Assembly (NCBI GenBank): GCA_021203805.1
Contig: JAJQAM010000059.1
Location: 1 to 25,237 of the forward strand
Origin: Coprobacillus sp.
GTDB taxonomy: Bacteria; Bacillota_I; Bacilli_A; RFN20; CAG-826
Direction: 5' to 3'
DNA length: 25,237 nt
The notes under the pieces: generated by a model
Seen by the model: the letters and a program-made list of their open reading frames with translations, nothing else
What the model was told of the DNA's origin: nothing
Database searches by the model: none
Translations under genes and position numbers: made by a program
Shown here: positions 7,767-14,123 of the stretch, one piece after another
Layout of the letters: every line of letters begins with the position of its first letter
How positions within the stretch are numbered: the stretch's first letter is position 1

Positions 7767-8930
7767 ATGGATAATAAGTATGATTTAATCATGATCCGCT
7801 TTGGAGAGCTCTCCACGAAAGGGAAAAATAAAAAAGAGTTTATTTCCCTTCTTTTTGATAACCTCAGGAATGCTCTTAAAGAGTATCCCTCTATTTATCT
7901 AGAAAGAAGATATGATCACCTCTATATTCATCTAGGGGAGGCGCCCCTTAGTGAAGTAGTGGACATCGTAAAAGAAATTCCCGGTATCCACTCCATATCT
8001 CTTGTAAAGAGAGTGGACTCTGATATAGATGAGATAAAGGAGTCCGCCCTTAGTCTAATAAAGGGCGAAAAAGGCTCCACTTTTAAAGTAAACTGTAAAA
8101 GAGCGAATAAAGACTTTCCCATTCATAGCGAAGAGGTGATTAGAAGTGTCGCCGCTGTTATCTTAAAGAATACAGAGCTAAAAGTAGATGTCCATAACCC
8201 TGATATTCTCTTATCTATCGAGATAAGAGACGAAGGAACTTATATTTTCTTTAAGACCATCCCATGCCTAGGGGGATATCCCCTTGGAGCAGGAGGAAAA
8301 GCCCTTATGATGCTCTCCGGCGGAATTGACTCCCCAGTTGCCGCTTACCTTCTAATGAGAAAGGGAGTCCGCGTGGAGTGCGTTCACTTTGCTTCCCCGC
8401 CTTATACCTCGGAGGGCGTTCTTATTAAGCTAGAGGATATCCTCTCTCAGCTTAGCCATTACCAAAGTGAGATCCGTCTTCATATCGTTCCCTTTACTAA
8501 GATTCAGGAGTGTATCTATAAGAATATCCCTGAGCCCTACTGCATTACCGAGATGAGAAGATGCATGTATAAGATAAGCGAGAAAATCGCAAGGAAGAGG
8601 AACTGTCTCGTCATTGCTAGTGGGGAGTCTATCGGTCAGGTGGCCTCTCAAACCCTTGCCTCTATGAGAACAATTAACGAGGTCACTAGCTATCCGATAA
8701 TCCGCCCTGTCGCCGTAATGGATAAAGAGGAGATTATTAAGCTTGCGGTCCGCCTTGGAACATATGATATCTCAATTAGGCCGTATGAGGACTGCTGCAC
8801 AATATTTGCTCCTAAAAACCCTAAAACCGCGCCTAAGCTTGATGAAATTAAAAAATACGAGGAGAAATTGCCCCTTGACGAGCTGATTGATGAAGCGGTT
8901 CAAAACACTGAGGTCAGAGTGATAAAATAA
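7767..8930 (+). CDS. thiI: tRNA 4-thiouridine synthetase ThiI
   Basis: Adenylates U8 of tRNA and replaces oxygen with sulfur received from the neighbouring desulfurase. It may also serve thiamine synthesis. 387 aa: an N-terminal ferredoxin-like segment, a THUMP domain (about residues 60-166), then a PP-loop ATP-pyrophosphatase domain with SGGIDSPVA (184-192). The conserved PYEDCCTIFAPKNPKT block follows near the C-terminus. It lacks a C-terminal rhodanese domain, so it is the short form found in Bacilli, with the reactive cysteines within the PP-loop part. An AAGGAG site overlapping the end of iscS precedes the ATG by about 14 nt. Last gene of the ezrA-iscS-thiI operon. Confidence 0.96.
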   Translation: MDNKYDLIMIRFGELSTKGKNKKEFISLLFDNLRNALKEYPSIYLERRYDHLYIHLGEAPLSEVVDIVKEIPGIHSISLVKRVDSDIDEIKESALSLIKGEKGSTFKVNCKRANKDFPIHSEEVIRSVAAVILKNTELKVDVHNPDILLSIEIRDEGTYIFFKTIPCLGGYPLGAGGKALMMLSGGIDSPVAAYLLMRKGVRVECVHFASPPYTSEGVLIKLEDILSQLSHYQSEIRLHIVPFTKIQECIYKNIPEPYCITEMRRCMYKISEKIARKRNCLVIASGESIGQVASQTLASMRTINEVTSYPIIRPVAVMDKEEIIKLAVRLGTYDISIRPYEDCCTIFAPKNPKTAPKLDEIKKYEEKLPLDELIDEAVQNTEVRVIK

Positions 8931-8956
8931 AAAACCGAATTCTGCATTCGGTTTTT
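8930..8956. terminator. Bidirectional intrinsic terminator between thiI and rplT
   Basis: AAAACCGAAT (8931-8940) pairs perfectly with ATTCGGTTTT (8946-8955) around TCTGC, followed by T-rich sequence on the + strand and A/T on the other. It serves thiI (stop at 8930) and the convergent infC-rpmI-rplT operon (stop at 8979). Confidence 0.92.
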
Positions 8957-8978
8957 ATTTTTTTTCTTTAAGCTAGGC

Positions 8979-9323
8979 TTATTTGACCACGGATTTAACT
9001 AGGCTCTTAAATGCGTCAGGGTCATGGATTGCCATTTCGCTTAGCATCTTTCGGTTGATATTAATTCCGTTTACTTTAAGAGCGTGCATAAATACGGAAT
9101 AAGAGGTTCCATATAAATGGCAAGCCGCGTTAATTCTTTTAATCCAGAGCTTACGGAAATCACGCTTCACCTGACGACGGTCGCGGTAAGCATAGTGAAG
9201 CGAGCGCATCACCTGCTCATTCGCTGTCTTATATAGTAAGTGTTTACTTCCGTAGTAGCCTGAAGCTCTTTTAAGTACTTTTTTTCTTCTCTGTCTTGTG
9301 ACAGTTCCGCCTTTAACTCTCAT
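8979..9323 (-). CDS. rplT: 50S ribosomal protein L20
   Basis: 23S rRNA-binding early assembly protein. In Bacillota it also represses the infC operon by binding its leader. 114 aa, normal length. It has the signature basic N-terminus (RVKGGTVTRQRRKKVLKRASGYYGSKHLLYKTA), the helical rod (YAYRDRRQVKRDFRKLWIKRINAACHLYGTSYS) and the globular C-terminus (NGININRKMLSEMAIHDPDAF). An AGGAGG Shine-Dalgarno lies just before the ATG. It follows rpmI by 10 nt and is the last gene of the operon. Confidence 0.98.
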   Translation of the reverse strand: MRVKGGTVTRQRRKKVLKRASGYYGSKHLLYKTANEQVMRSLHYAYRDRRQVKRDFRKLWIKRINAACHLYGTSYSVFMHALKVNGININRKMLSEMAIHDPDAFKSLVKSVVK

Positions 9324-9333
9324 ACTTCACCTC

Positions 9334-9528
9334 CTACTCCTGGATTAATCCTTTAATTCTCTTCTCCACGGTCTTATCCATAGAGGTGGATTTAGAGAGC
9401 TGTTTACGCTGCTTAGTGGTCTTATGATGCGCATTATGAGATGTATAGGCGTGATGTCTCATAATCTTTCCGCTTCCAGAGACTTTGACTCTCTTAGTAA
9501 GAGCCTTTTTACTCTTCATCTTTGGCAT
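9334..9528 (-). CDS. rpmI: 50S ribosomal protein L35
   Basis: Small 64-aa basic large-subunit protein starting MPKMKSKKALTKRVKVSGSGKI, followed by the HHAYTSHNAHHKTTKQRKQL segment. The ATG overlaps the 3' end of infC by 20 nt, and its GGAGGAAAA ribosome binding site is inside infC, implying coupled translation. Middle gene of infC-rpmI-rplT. Confidence 0.97.
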   Translation of the reverse strand: MPKMKSKKALTKRVKVSGSGKIMRHHAYTSHNAHHKTTKQRKQLSKSTSMDKTVEKRIKGLIQE

Positions 9529-10096
9529 CTACTTTTCCTCCTTGTTTCTTCTTTTTAGGCACGATAGTGGCGTTAAGCCATTTTCCATCGAGCACTGCGG
9601 GTTTTTCTAGTTCACCATTTTCACTGACGAGTTCAATAAACTTATTTAGAGTTTCCTCTCCCACTTCGATATGGGTCAGCTGTCTTCCCCTAAACATCAC
9701 TCTCGCTCTCACTCTATTTCCTTCTTCGAGGAAGCGGCTTGCCGCTCTCGCTTTGATTTCAAGGTCGTGAAGAGAGATCTGTGGGGTGAGCTGAATCTCT
9801 TTTATTTCCACTGTTTTCTGATTCTTTCTTGATTCTCTCTCTTTTCTTTTCTGCTCGTAGCGGTATTTAGAGTAATCAAGAATTTTACATACTGGGGTCT
9901 CTGCATTAGGAGCGACGCAGTATAGGTCGAGCCCTAAGTCATTAGCTTTCATCTGAGCGTCTCTACTTGACATGACGCCGAGCTGATTTCCATCCGGACC
10001 AATCACGAGAACACGCGGGAAACGAATCGCGTCGTTGACAAGCTCGTGACTTTTAGCAGGTAGTTGCTGCTGATATTTACTATTAGTGTCTGGGAT
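9509..10096 (-). CDS. infC: Translation initiation factor IF-3, probably starting at an AUC codon
   Basis: IF-3 binds the 30S subunit, prevents 50S joining and enforces start-codon selection. N-domain: LVNDAIRFPRVLVIGPDGNQLG. Linker: the PVCKILDYSKYRYEQKRKE block. C-domain: EIQLTPQISLHDLEIKARAASRFLEEGNRVRARVMFRGRQLTH. The frame extends to an ATG at 10147, but that ATG has no Shine-Dalgarno and codons 11-14 of that extension are themselves a near-perfect ribosome binding site (AAAGGGAGG). The first sensible in-frame start is ATC at 10096-10094, 9 nt after GGAGG, giving 195 aa. infC genes are known to use AUU and related starts as an IF-3 autoregulatory device. Even so, about 15 residues precede the usual N-domain start, a slightly long N-terminus. 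Heads infC-rpmI-rplT. Confidence 0.93.
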   Translation of the reverse strand: MPDTNSKYQQQLPAKSHELVNDAIRFPRVLVIGPDGNQLGVMSSRDAQMKANDLGLDLYCVAPNAETPVCKILDYSKYRYEQKRKERESRKNQKTVEIKEIQLTPQISLHDLEIKARAASRFLEEGNRVRARVMFRGRQLTHIEVGEETLNKFIELVSENGELEKPAVLDGKWLNATIVPKKKKQGGKVDAKDEE

Positions 10097-10242
10097 AAGT
10101 CTATTCCTCCCTTTTCTTAATAAAAATGGCTGCGTAGCCGCACCCATTACTCGTATTAATAAAATCTACTCGTTCATTAATAGCGTTTACCTAGCAATAT
10201 ACTCGCTCAGGTGAGAAGGGGTGCTTCTACTTTCTATTTGCA
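10097..10242 (-). promoter_or_regulatory. infC operon leader, probable L20-type autoregulatory element
   Basis: About 145 nt separate the predicted transcription start from the infC start. On the - strand it contains AGAAG-CACCC-CTTCT followed by CACC, a motif I associate with leaders upstream of infC in Bacillota, then further short pairings. Near the end is a small hairpin, GGCT-ACGC-AGCC (10139-10128), followed by A then TTTTTATT, which could act as an attenuator just before the ribosome binding site. Assigned from position and pattern; a covariance search for the L20 leader would decide. Confidence 0.6.
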
Positions 10243-10248
10243 GACTAT

Positions 10249-10277
10249 AATTTATCAAATATAGCTTAGTCTGTCAA
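10249..10277 (-). promoter_or_regulatory. Promoter of the infC-rpmI-rplT operon
   Basis: Reading the - strand: consensus TTGACA (10277-10272), 17-nt spacer, TAAATT (10254-10249). The -35 lies only 14 nt beyond the thrS stop codon, so infC has its own start in addition to any read-through from thrS. Confidence 0.7.
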
Positions 10278-10296
10278 GACTAAATATCTCTTAGTC
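10266..10296 (-). repeat. Alternating GACTAA/TTAGTC repeats over the thrS stop codon and the infC -35
   Basis: On the - strand the order is GACTAA (10296-10291, containing the thrS TAA stop), 7 nt, TTAGTC (10283-10278), TTGACA (the -35), GACTAA (10271-10266). The central TTAGTC can pair with either neighbour, so two exclusive 6-bp hairpins are possible in RNA. As DNA, the -35 is exactly bracketed by a 6-6-6 inverted repeat. Confidence 0.8.
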
Positions 10297-12057
10297 AATT
10301 TCTCTTTTATCCCTTTTAGGGATAAGAAGATTAATAAACTCATCTAAAGGCACTGTGACCTGCTCTTTATCGTGATATGTTCTATAGGTGATTGACCCGT
10401 TTCCTTTTTCGTTATCTCCAATAACAACGGTAAAGGGCACTTTCTTCATCTGGGCGTTTCTCATCCTATAGCCAAGCTTTTCATTTGAGTCATCAAGAGT
10501 CACTCTAAAGCCTTTTTCCTCAAGTCTTGCTTCTACTTCCCTTGCGTATTCAAGGTGGAACTCGTTATTAACTGGAAGTATTGCGATCTGAACCGGAGCA
10601 AGCCAAAGAGGGAACGCTCCCGCAAAATGCTCGATAATAACGCCGATAAAGCGCTCTATAGAGCCAAGGCACGCTCTATGTATCATTATAGGCTCTACTT
10701 TCTCTCCGTTAGAATCGATATAGAAGCAGCCAAAGCGGTGAGGAAGGTTCATATCAAGCTGGATCGTTCCGCACTGCCACACCCTATTCATGCTGTCTCT
10801 AACTTTAAAGTCAAGCTTAGGGCCATAGAAGGCTCCATCGCCTTTATTAATTTCATACTTGCGACCAGTTTTCTTAATAGCGTCCTCTAAAATTTGTTCA
10901 CTTTTATCCCAAATAGCGATGTCTCCAATAAAGTCTTCTTCAGGTCTAGTAGAGAGTTCGATTGAATAATCGAGATGGAAGAGAGAATAAACTTCATCAA
11001 AGAAAGCGATGCACCCGTTAATCTCGCTCTCAAGCTGCTCCTTTGTGCAGTAGATATGAGCGTCGTCCTGAGTAAACTCTCTTGCTCTAAATAGGCCGTT
11101 AAGGGCTCCGCTTGCTTCGTGGCGGTGATCTAAGCCAAACTCCGCAAGTCTTACTGGTAGGTCTCTATAGGAGTGGAGCGTGCTATTATAGACAAGGATT
11201 GAGCCAGGGCAGTTCATGGGCTTAATGGCAAAATCTCTATCATCCACTTTCGTAGTGTACATATTCTTTTGGTAGTGATCCCAGTGCCCCGAGGTTTCCC
11301 ATAGCTCTCTACTTAAAATAATTGGAGTCTGAATGAGCTGGTAGTGATATTTATTTAAAAGATCTTTAATTAGATTTTCTATCTCTGTTCTAATACTCAT
11401 CCCGTTAGGGAGCCAGATAGGACAGCCCGGTCCGTATTCGCTAATCATAAAAAGGTCAAGCTGCTTTCCAAGCACTCTATGGTCTCTCTTTTTTCTTTCT
11501 TCTACGAGAGTGAGATAGCTTTGTAGGCTCTCCTCAGAGAAGTGAGAGGTACCGTATATTCTGACAAGCATCTTATTTTTACTATCGCCTCTCCAGTAGG
11601 CTCCGGCCACGCTAAGAAGTTTAAAGTGCTTAATTAGGGAGCTATTTAAAACGTGAGGCCCTCTACAAAGATCAATAAAATCATTTTGCTTAAACGCGGA
11701 GATATCTCCGTCCCTAAGGTTTTCTATAAGCTCCACTTTATAGGGATTATCCTTAAAGTAAGAGAGGGCTTCCGCTTTCGTCATTGTCATATAGGTAATA
11801 TCGTAGCCTTTACTACTTATCTCTCTCATCTTGGCTTCAATAGGAGCGAGATCATCTTCCGTAAAGGGGACTCCGAAATCAATGTCATAGTAAAAGCCTT
11901 CTTCTATCGAAGGGCCGATGGTAAGCTTTGCGTCTGGATATAAAGCTAAAACCGCCTCCGCGAGAAGGTGAGCGGTGGAGTGATTAAGCGTTCTAAACGC
12001 TTCCTCGCTCTCCTTATCAATCTCTTTTAGTGAGCCGTCATGTAATGTAATTTTCAC
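10291..12057 (-). CDS. thrS: Threonyl-tRNA synthetase lacking the TGS domain
   Basis: Charges tRNA-Thr with threonine. 588 aa, about 55 shorter than the usual Bacillus enzyme. After a 12-residue remnant (MKITLHDGSLKE) it goes straight into the editing domain; the rest of the N-terminal TGS domain is absent. Editing residues are intact: HxxxH (H26, H30) and CxxxH (C131, H135), so mis-charged Ser-tRNA should still be hydrolysed. The catalytic class II core has all three zinc ligands: C283 (MNCPG), H334 (DDAHIYC), H460 (MIHRACLGS), with exactly the E. coli spacing of 51 and 126. Motif 2 is RHEASGALNGLFRAREFTQDD, followed by the C-terminal anticodon-binding domain. The start is GTG, overlapping the stop of the ROK kinase gene by 4 nt (GTGA), so translation is coupled. 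No T-box is visible. Confidence 0.96.
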   Translation of the reverse strand: MKITLHDGSLKEIDKESEEAFRTLNHSTAHLLAEAVLALYPDAKLTIGPSIEEGFYYDIDFGVPFTEDDLAPIEAKMREISSKGYDITYMTMTKAEALSYFKDNPYKVELIENLRDGDISAFKQNDFIDLCRGPHVLNSSLIKHFKLLSVAGAYWRGDSKNKMLVRIYGTSHFSEESLQSYLTLVEERKKRDHRVLGKQLDLFMISEYGPGCPIWLPNGMSIRTEIENLIKDLLNKYHYQLIQTPIILSRELWETSGHWDHYQKNMYTTKVDDRDFAIKPMNCPGSILVYNSTLHSYRDLPVRLAEFGLDHRHEASGALNGLFRAREFTQDDAHIYCTKEQLESEINGCIAFFDEVYSLFHLDYSIELSTRPEEDFIGDIAIWDKSEQILEDAIKKTGRKYEINKGDGAFYGPKLDFKVRDSMNRVWQCGTIQLDMNLPHRFGCFYIDSNGEKVEPIMIHRACLGSIERFIGVIIEHFAGAFPLWLAPVQIAILPVNNEFHLEYAREVEARLEEKGFRVTLDDSNEKLGYRMRNAQMKKVPFTVVIGDNEKGNGSITYRTYHDKEQVTVPLDEFINLLIPKRDKREID

Positions 12058-12908
12058 TGTCTTTCTTCTTCCCTTTGACTAAATCCGTAGGCCGCGCTTC
12101 CAACTAGTCCCGCGTCCTCGCTGTAATAACATTCTACCATATTTAAAGTGGGATTCATCTCCTTTAATTTTGGTAAAATTAAATCTTTATTTTTAAAGAC
12201 TCCTCCCGTAAAGGTATAGATATCTGGATTATAGATTTTTTTCGTATACTGAAGAAACTCGCTAAAGAGAGTTAGCCAGATATTATAGATCTCAAGAGCG
12301 AGTTTATTTCCCCCTCTTACGAGGGTAAAGAATTCACTAGCTCTCTCAATAGAGAGGCCAAACATATGGGACATATGAACAAGCCCTCTTCCCGAGCAGA
12401 TGCTTTCAAAGTCGTAATTTACTCCGTTTAAGGTCATAGGAATATGACCGATCTCTTTTCCGTAGTTTTTAACTTTTCCCTTATAGGCAAACGCTCCACC
12501 TACTCCGGTGGAGATGGTAATAAAATAGACCCCGTCATAGCATTTTCCGTTCCCTTTGACCGCTTCTGCGAGTAGTCCCATCTCCGCGTCATTAGCGATA
12601 TAAACGGGAACTGGGTATTTATTTTCTAAGACTCCTTTAAGGTTTACGTTATTAATTCCAATATTTGGGAGAGCGTCGATCATTCCGTTTTTTCTTACCC
12701 TTCCGGGCACTCCGATAGAGATACACTCTATATCGTTAAAGTCGGCTCCTAAGGAATCGATAAGAGAGATAACTTCACTATAAAACATCTCTACATTTCC
12801 GTAGCATTTATTCTCTTTTCTCTCTACTTTAACTAGCTCATAATCCGGGCTTACTAAAGCAATACGAAAGTTCGTTCCACCGATATCTAAACTAATAACG
12901 TTTTTCAT
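12054..12908 (-). CDS. ROK-family sugar kinase, likely glucokinase, lacking the ROK zinc motif
   Basis: 284 aa. Actin-like ATPase fold sugar kinase: phosphate loop DIGGTNFRIALV at residues 8-19, the catalytic Asp in ANDAEMG, the phosphate-2 region ITISTGVGGAF, and EIGHIPM with the substrate-contacting E and H. Most ROK glucokinases continue into a Cys-rich zinc motif (CGCGxxGCxE type). Here that stretch reads NGVNYDFESICSGRG, with only one Cys, so zinc is not bound in the usual way. The adenosine motif appears as FTGGVFKN. It sits between pfkA (11 nt upstream) and thrS (4-nt overlap), which suggests glucose phosphorylation for glycolysis; fructose, N-acetylmannosamine or another sugar remains possible. 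Confidence 0.85.
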   Translation of the reverse strand: MKNVISLDIGGTNFRIALVSPDYELVKVERKENKCYGNVEMFYSEVISLIDSLGADFNDIECISIGVPGRVRKNGMIDALPNIGINNVNLKGVLENKYPVPVYIANDAEMGLLAEAVKGNGKCYDGVYFITISTGVGGAFAYKGKVKNYGKEIGHIPMTLNGVNYDFESICSGRGLVHMSHMFGLSIERASEFFTLVRGGNKLALEIYNIWLTLFSEFLQYTKKIYNPDIYTFTGGVFKNKDLILPKLKEMNPTLNMVECYYSEDAGLVGSAAYGFSQREEERQ

Positions 12909-12919
12909 AGGTTATTTAT

Positions 12920-13882
12920 TTACTCACTTAAAATATCTAAGAGTTTAATAAACTCTTCGTTAGGCACTCTTGGGACATTTAGCGATTCCTCTAGGTCCAT
13001 ATCCTTAACCTCGCCCCCGACGACGCCTACGACTCTATTTCTTGCGCCTTCGTTAATTAGCTCAACCGCTCTTACGCCTAGCCTCGCTCCAAGAATTCTA
13101 TCCGAGGCGCTTGGATTACCGCCCCTCTGCATATGACCGAGCACCTGAGCCCTAGTCTCGTAGCCGGTATTTTCCTGTATCTTTTTAGCGAGTTCATTAA
13201 CATCGAGGAGGTTTTCACTGACAATCACGATGCAGTGAGATTTCCTTGCGGCTTTAACTTTTCTAATCTTTTCATATAATTCTTCATCAGGGATTTTCTT
13301 ATCATAGGTAATCGTGGCCTCGGCGCCTTCCGCGATAGAGGCGTACAACGCAAGATCGCCGCAGTATCTACCCATGACTTCAATAACAAAGCAGCGCTGA
13401 TGGCTTGAGGCGGTGTCTTTTAGTTTATCTACGGCGTCGCATATTGTTTCTAGCGTCGTGTTAAAACCAATTGTTTCATCGCTAGACTGAAGATCGTTAT
13501 CTATTGTTCCGGGTAGACCGATGACGTTTACTCCTAGCTTAGAGAGAGCGAGTAGACCATGATATGACCCATCTCCTCCAATTCCAATGACAGCGTCTAT
13601 GCCTTTTTTTTCGAGTTGCTCAACGCCTTTCTTTTGAACTTCTATATCAGTAAACTGAGGGAAACGAGCGGTTCTAATAACGGTGCCTCCTCTATTTATA
13701 ATTCCCCCGGTAAAGGATTTATCAACTTTCTCGATGTCTCCATTTACGAGGCCTTCTAGTCCGTCATAAATGACATACATTTCATCTCCGTAGTGGATAC
13801 CCGCTCTGATGGCCGCTCTTAAAGTGGCATTCATTCCTGGGGCGTCTCCCCCGCTAGTTAAAACGGCAATTTTCTTTCCCAT
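12920..13882 (-). CDS. pfkA: ATP-dependent 6-phosphofructokinase
   Basis: Converts fructose 6-phosphate to fructose 1,6-bisphosphate, the committed step of glycolysis. 320 aa, the standard bacterial length. Motifs: TSGGDAPGMNA (10-19), GGDGS (102-106; the Gly after the Asp marks the ATP-using rather than PPi-using form), PGTIDND (124-130) with the catalytic Asp128, the MGRYCGDLAL substrate loop, and QRGGNPSASDRILG near the C-terminal third. An AAAGGA site lies about 10 nt before the ATG at 13882. First gene of pfkA-ROK-thrS. Confidence 0.97.
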   Translation of the reverse strand: MGKKIAVLTSGGDAPGMNATLRAAIRAGIHYGDEMYVIYDGLEGLVNGDIEKVDKSFTGGIINRGGTVIRTARFPQFTDIEVQKKGVEQLEKKGIDAVIGIGGDGSYHGLLALSKLGVNVIGLPGTIDNDLQSSDETIGFNTTLETICDAVDKLKDTASSHQRCFVIEVMGRYCGDLALYASIAEGAEATITYDKKIPDEELYEKIRKVKAARKSHCIVIVSENLLDVNELAKKIQENTGYETRAQVLGHMQRGGNPSASDRILGARLGVRAVELINEGARNRVVGVVGGEVKDMDLEESLNVPRVPNEEFIKLLDILSE

Positions 13883-13920
13883 AATGACTACTTCCTTTAT
13901 CTATTAATTTTCTAACTTAT

Positions 13921-13949
13921 AGTTTAGTGGTGTTTCCCCGCTTTGTAAA
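13921..13949 (-). promoter_or_regulatory. Candidate pfkA promoter
   Basis: Reading the - strand: TTTACA (13949-13944), 17-nt spacer, TAAACT (13926-13921), predicting a leader of about 32 nt. The -10 is only moderately close to consensus. Other TATAAA-like sequences upstream lack well-spaced -35 partners. Confidence 0.45.
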
Positions 13950-13967
13950 TTATTTATAATAATTTGC

Positions 13968-14064
13968 CCACAAAATGAAATGTGGAAAAAAAGAGAAATA
14001 TAAGAGATAAACGCCTTTATTTATAGGCCTATGCTAGTAAAGCGAGGTGGATAAGTTTTCCACC
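13968..14064. promoter_or_regulatory. DnaA-box-like sites in the pfkA-dnaB divergent region
   Basis: Three 9-mers resemble the DnaA box TTATCCACA. They are the complement of 13981-13989 (TTTTCCACA), the complement of 14046-14054 (TTATCCACC) and 14056-14064 (TTTTCCACC). The last two face each other with one base between and also form an inverted repeat (GGTGGA/TCCACC). Another inverted repeat, CCACA (13968-13972) and TGTGG (13981-13985), overlaps the first. Binding by DnaA is inference. Confidence 0.4.
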
Positions 14065-14088
14065 GAGAGAAAAGCGCTAAATTAATAT

Positions 14089-14116
14089 TAGACTATTAGC
14101 GGACTTTATTTATAAT
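14089..14116 (+). promoter_or_regulatory. Promoter of dnaB-dnaI, giving an almost leaderless mRNA
   Basis: A perfect TATAAT (14111-14116) lies only 7 nt before the dnaB ATG (14124), with TAGACT (14089-14094) at a 16-nt spacing as a weak -35. Transcription would start at or within about one base of the ATG. No Shine-Dalgarno is present between them. Confidence 0.6.
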
Positions 14117-14123
14117 AAAGACT

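Noticed and set aside
7928..8122. Antisense ORFs such as this one, and those within rpsD, thrS, ezrA and dnaE, as genes
   Set aside because: They lie opposite well-identified coding regions, lack ribosome binding sites and show no recognisable protein features.
10097..10147. Full-length 212-aa IF-3 from ATG 10147
   Set aside because: No ribosome binding site, and the added codons contain the ribosome binding site for the ATC start.
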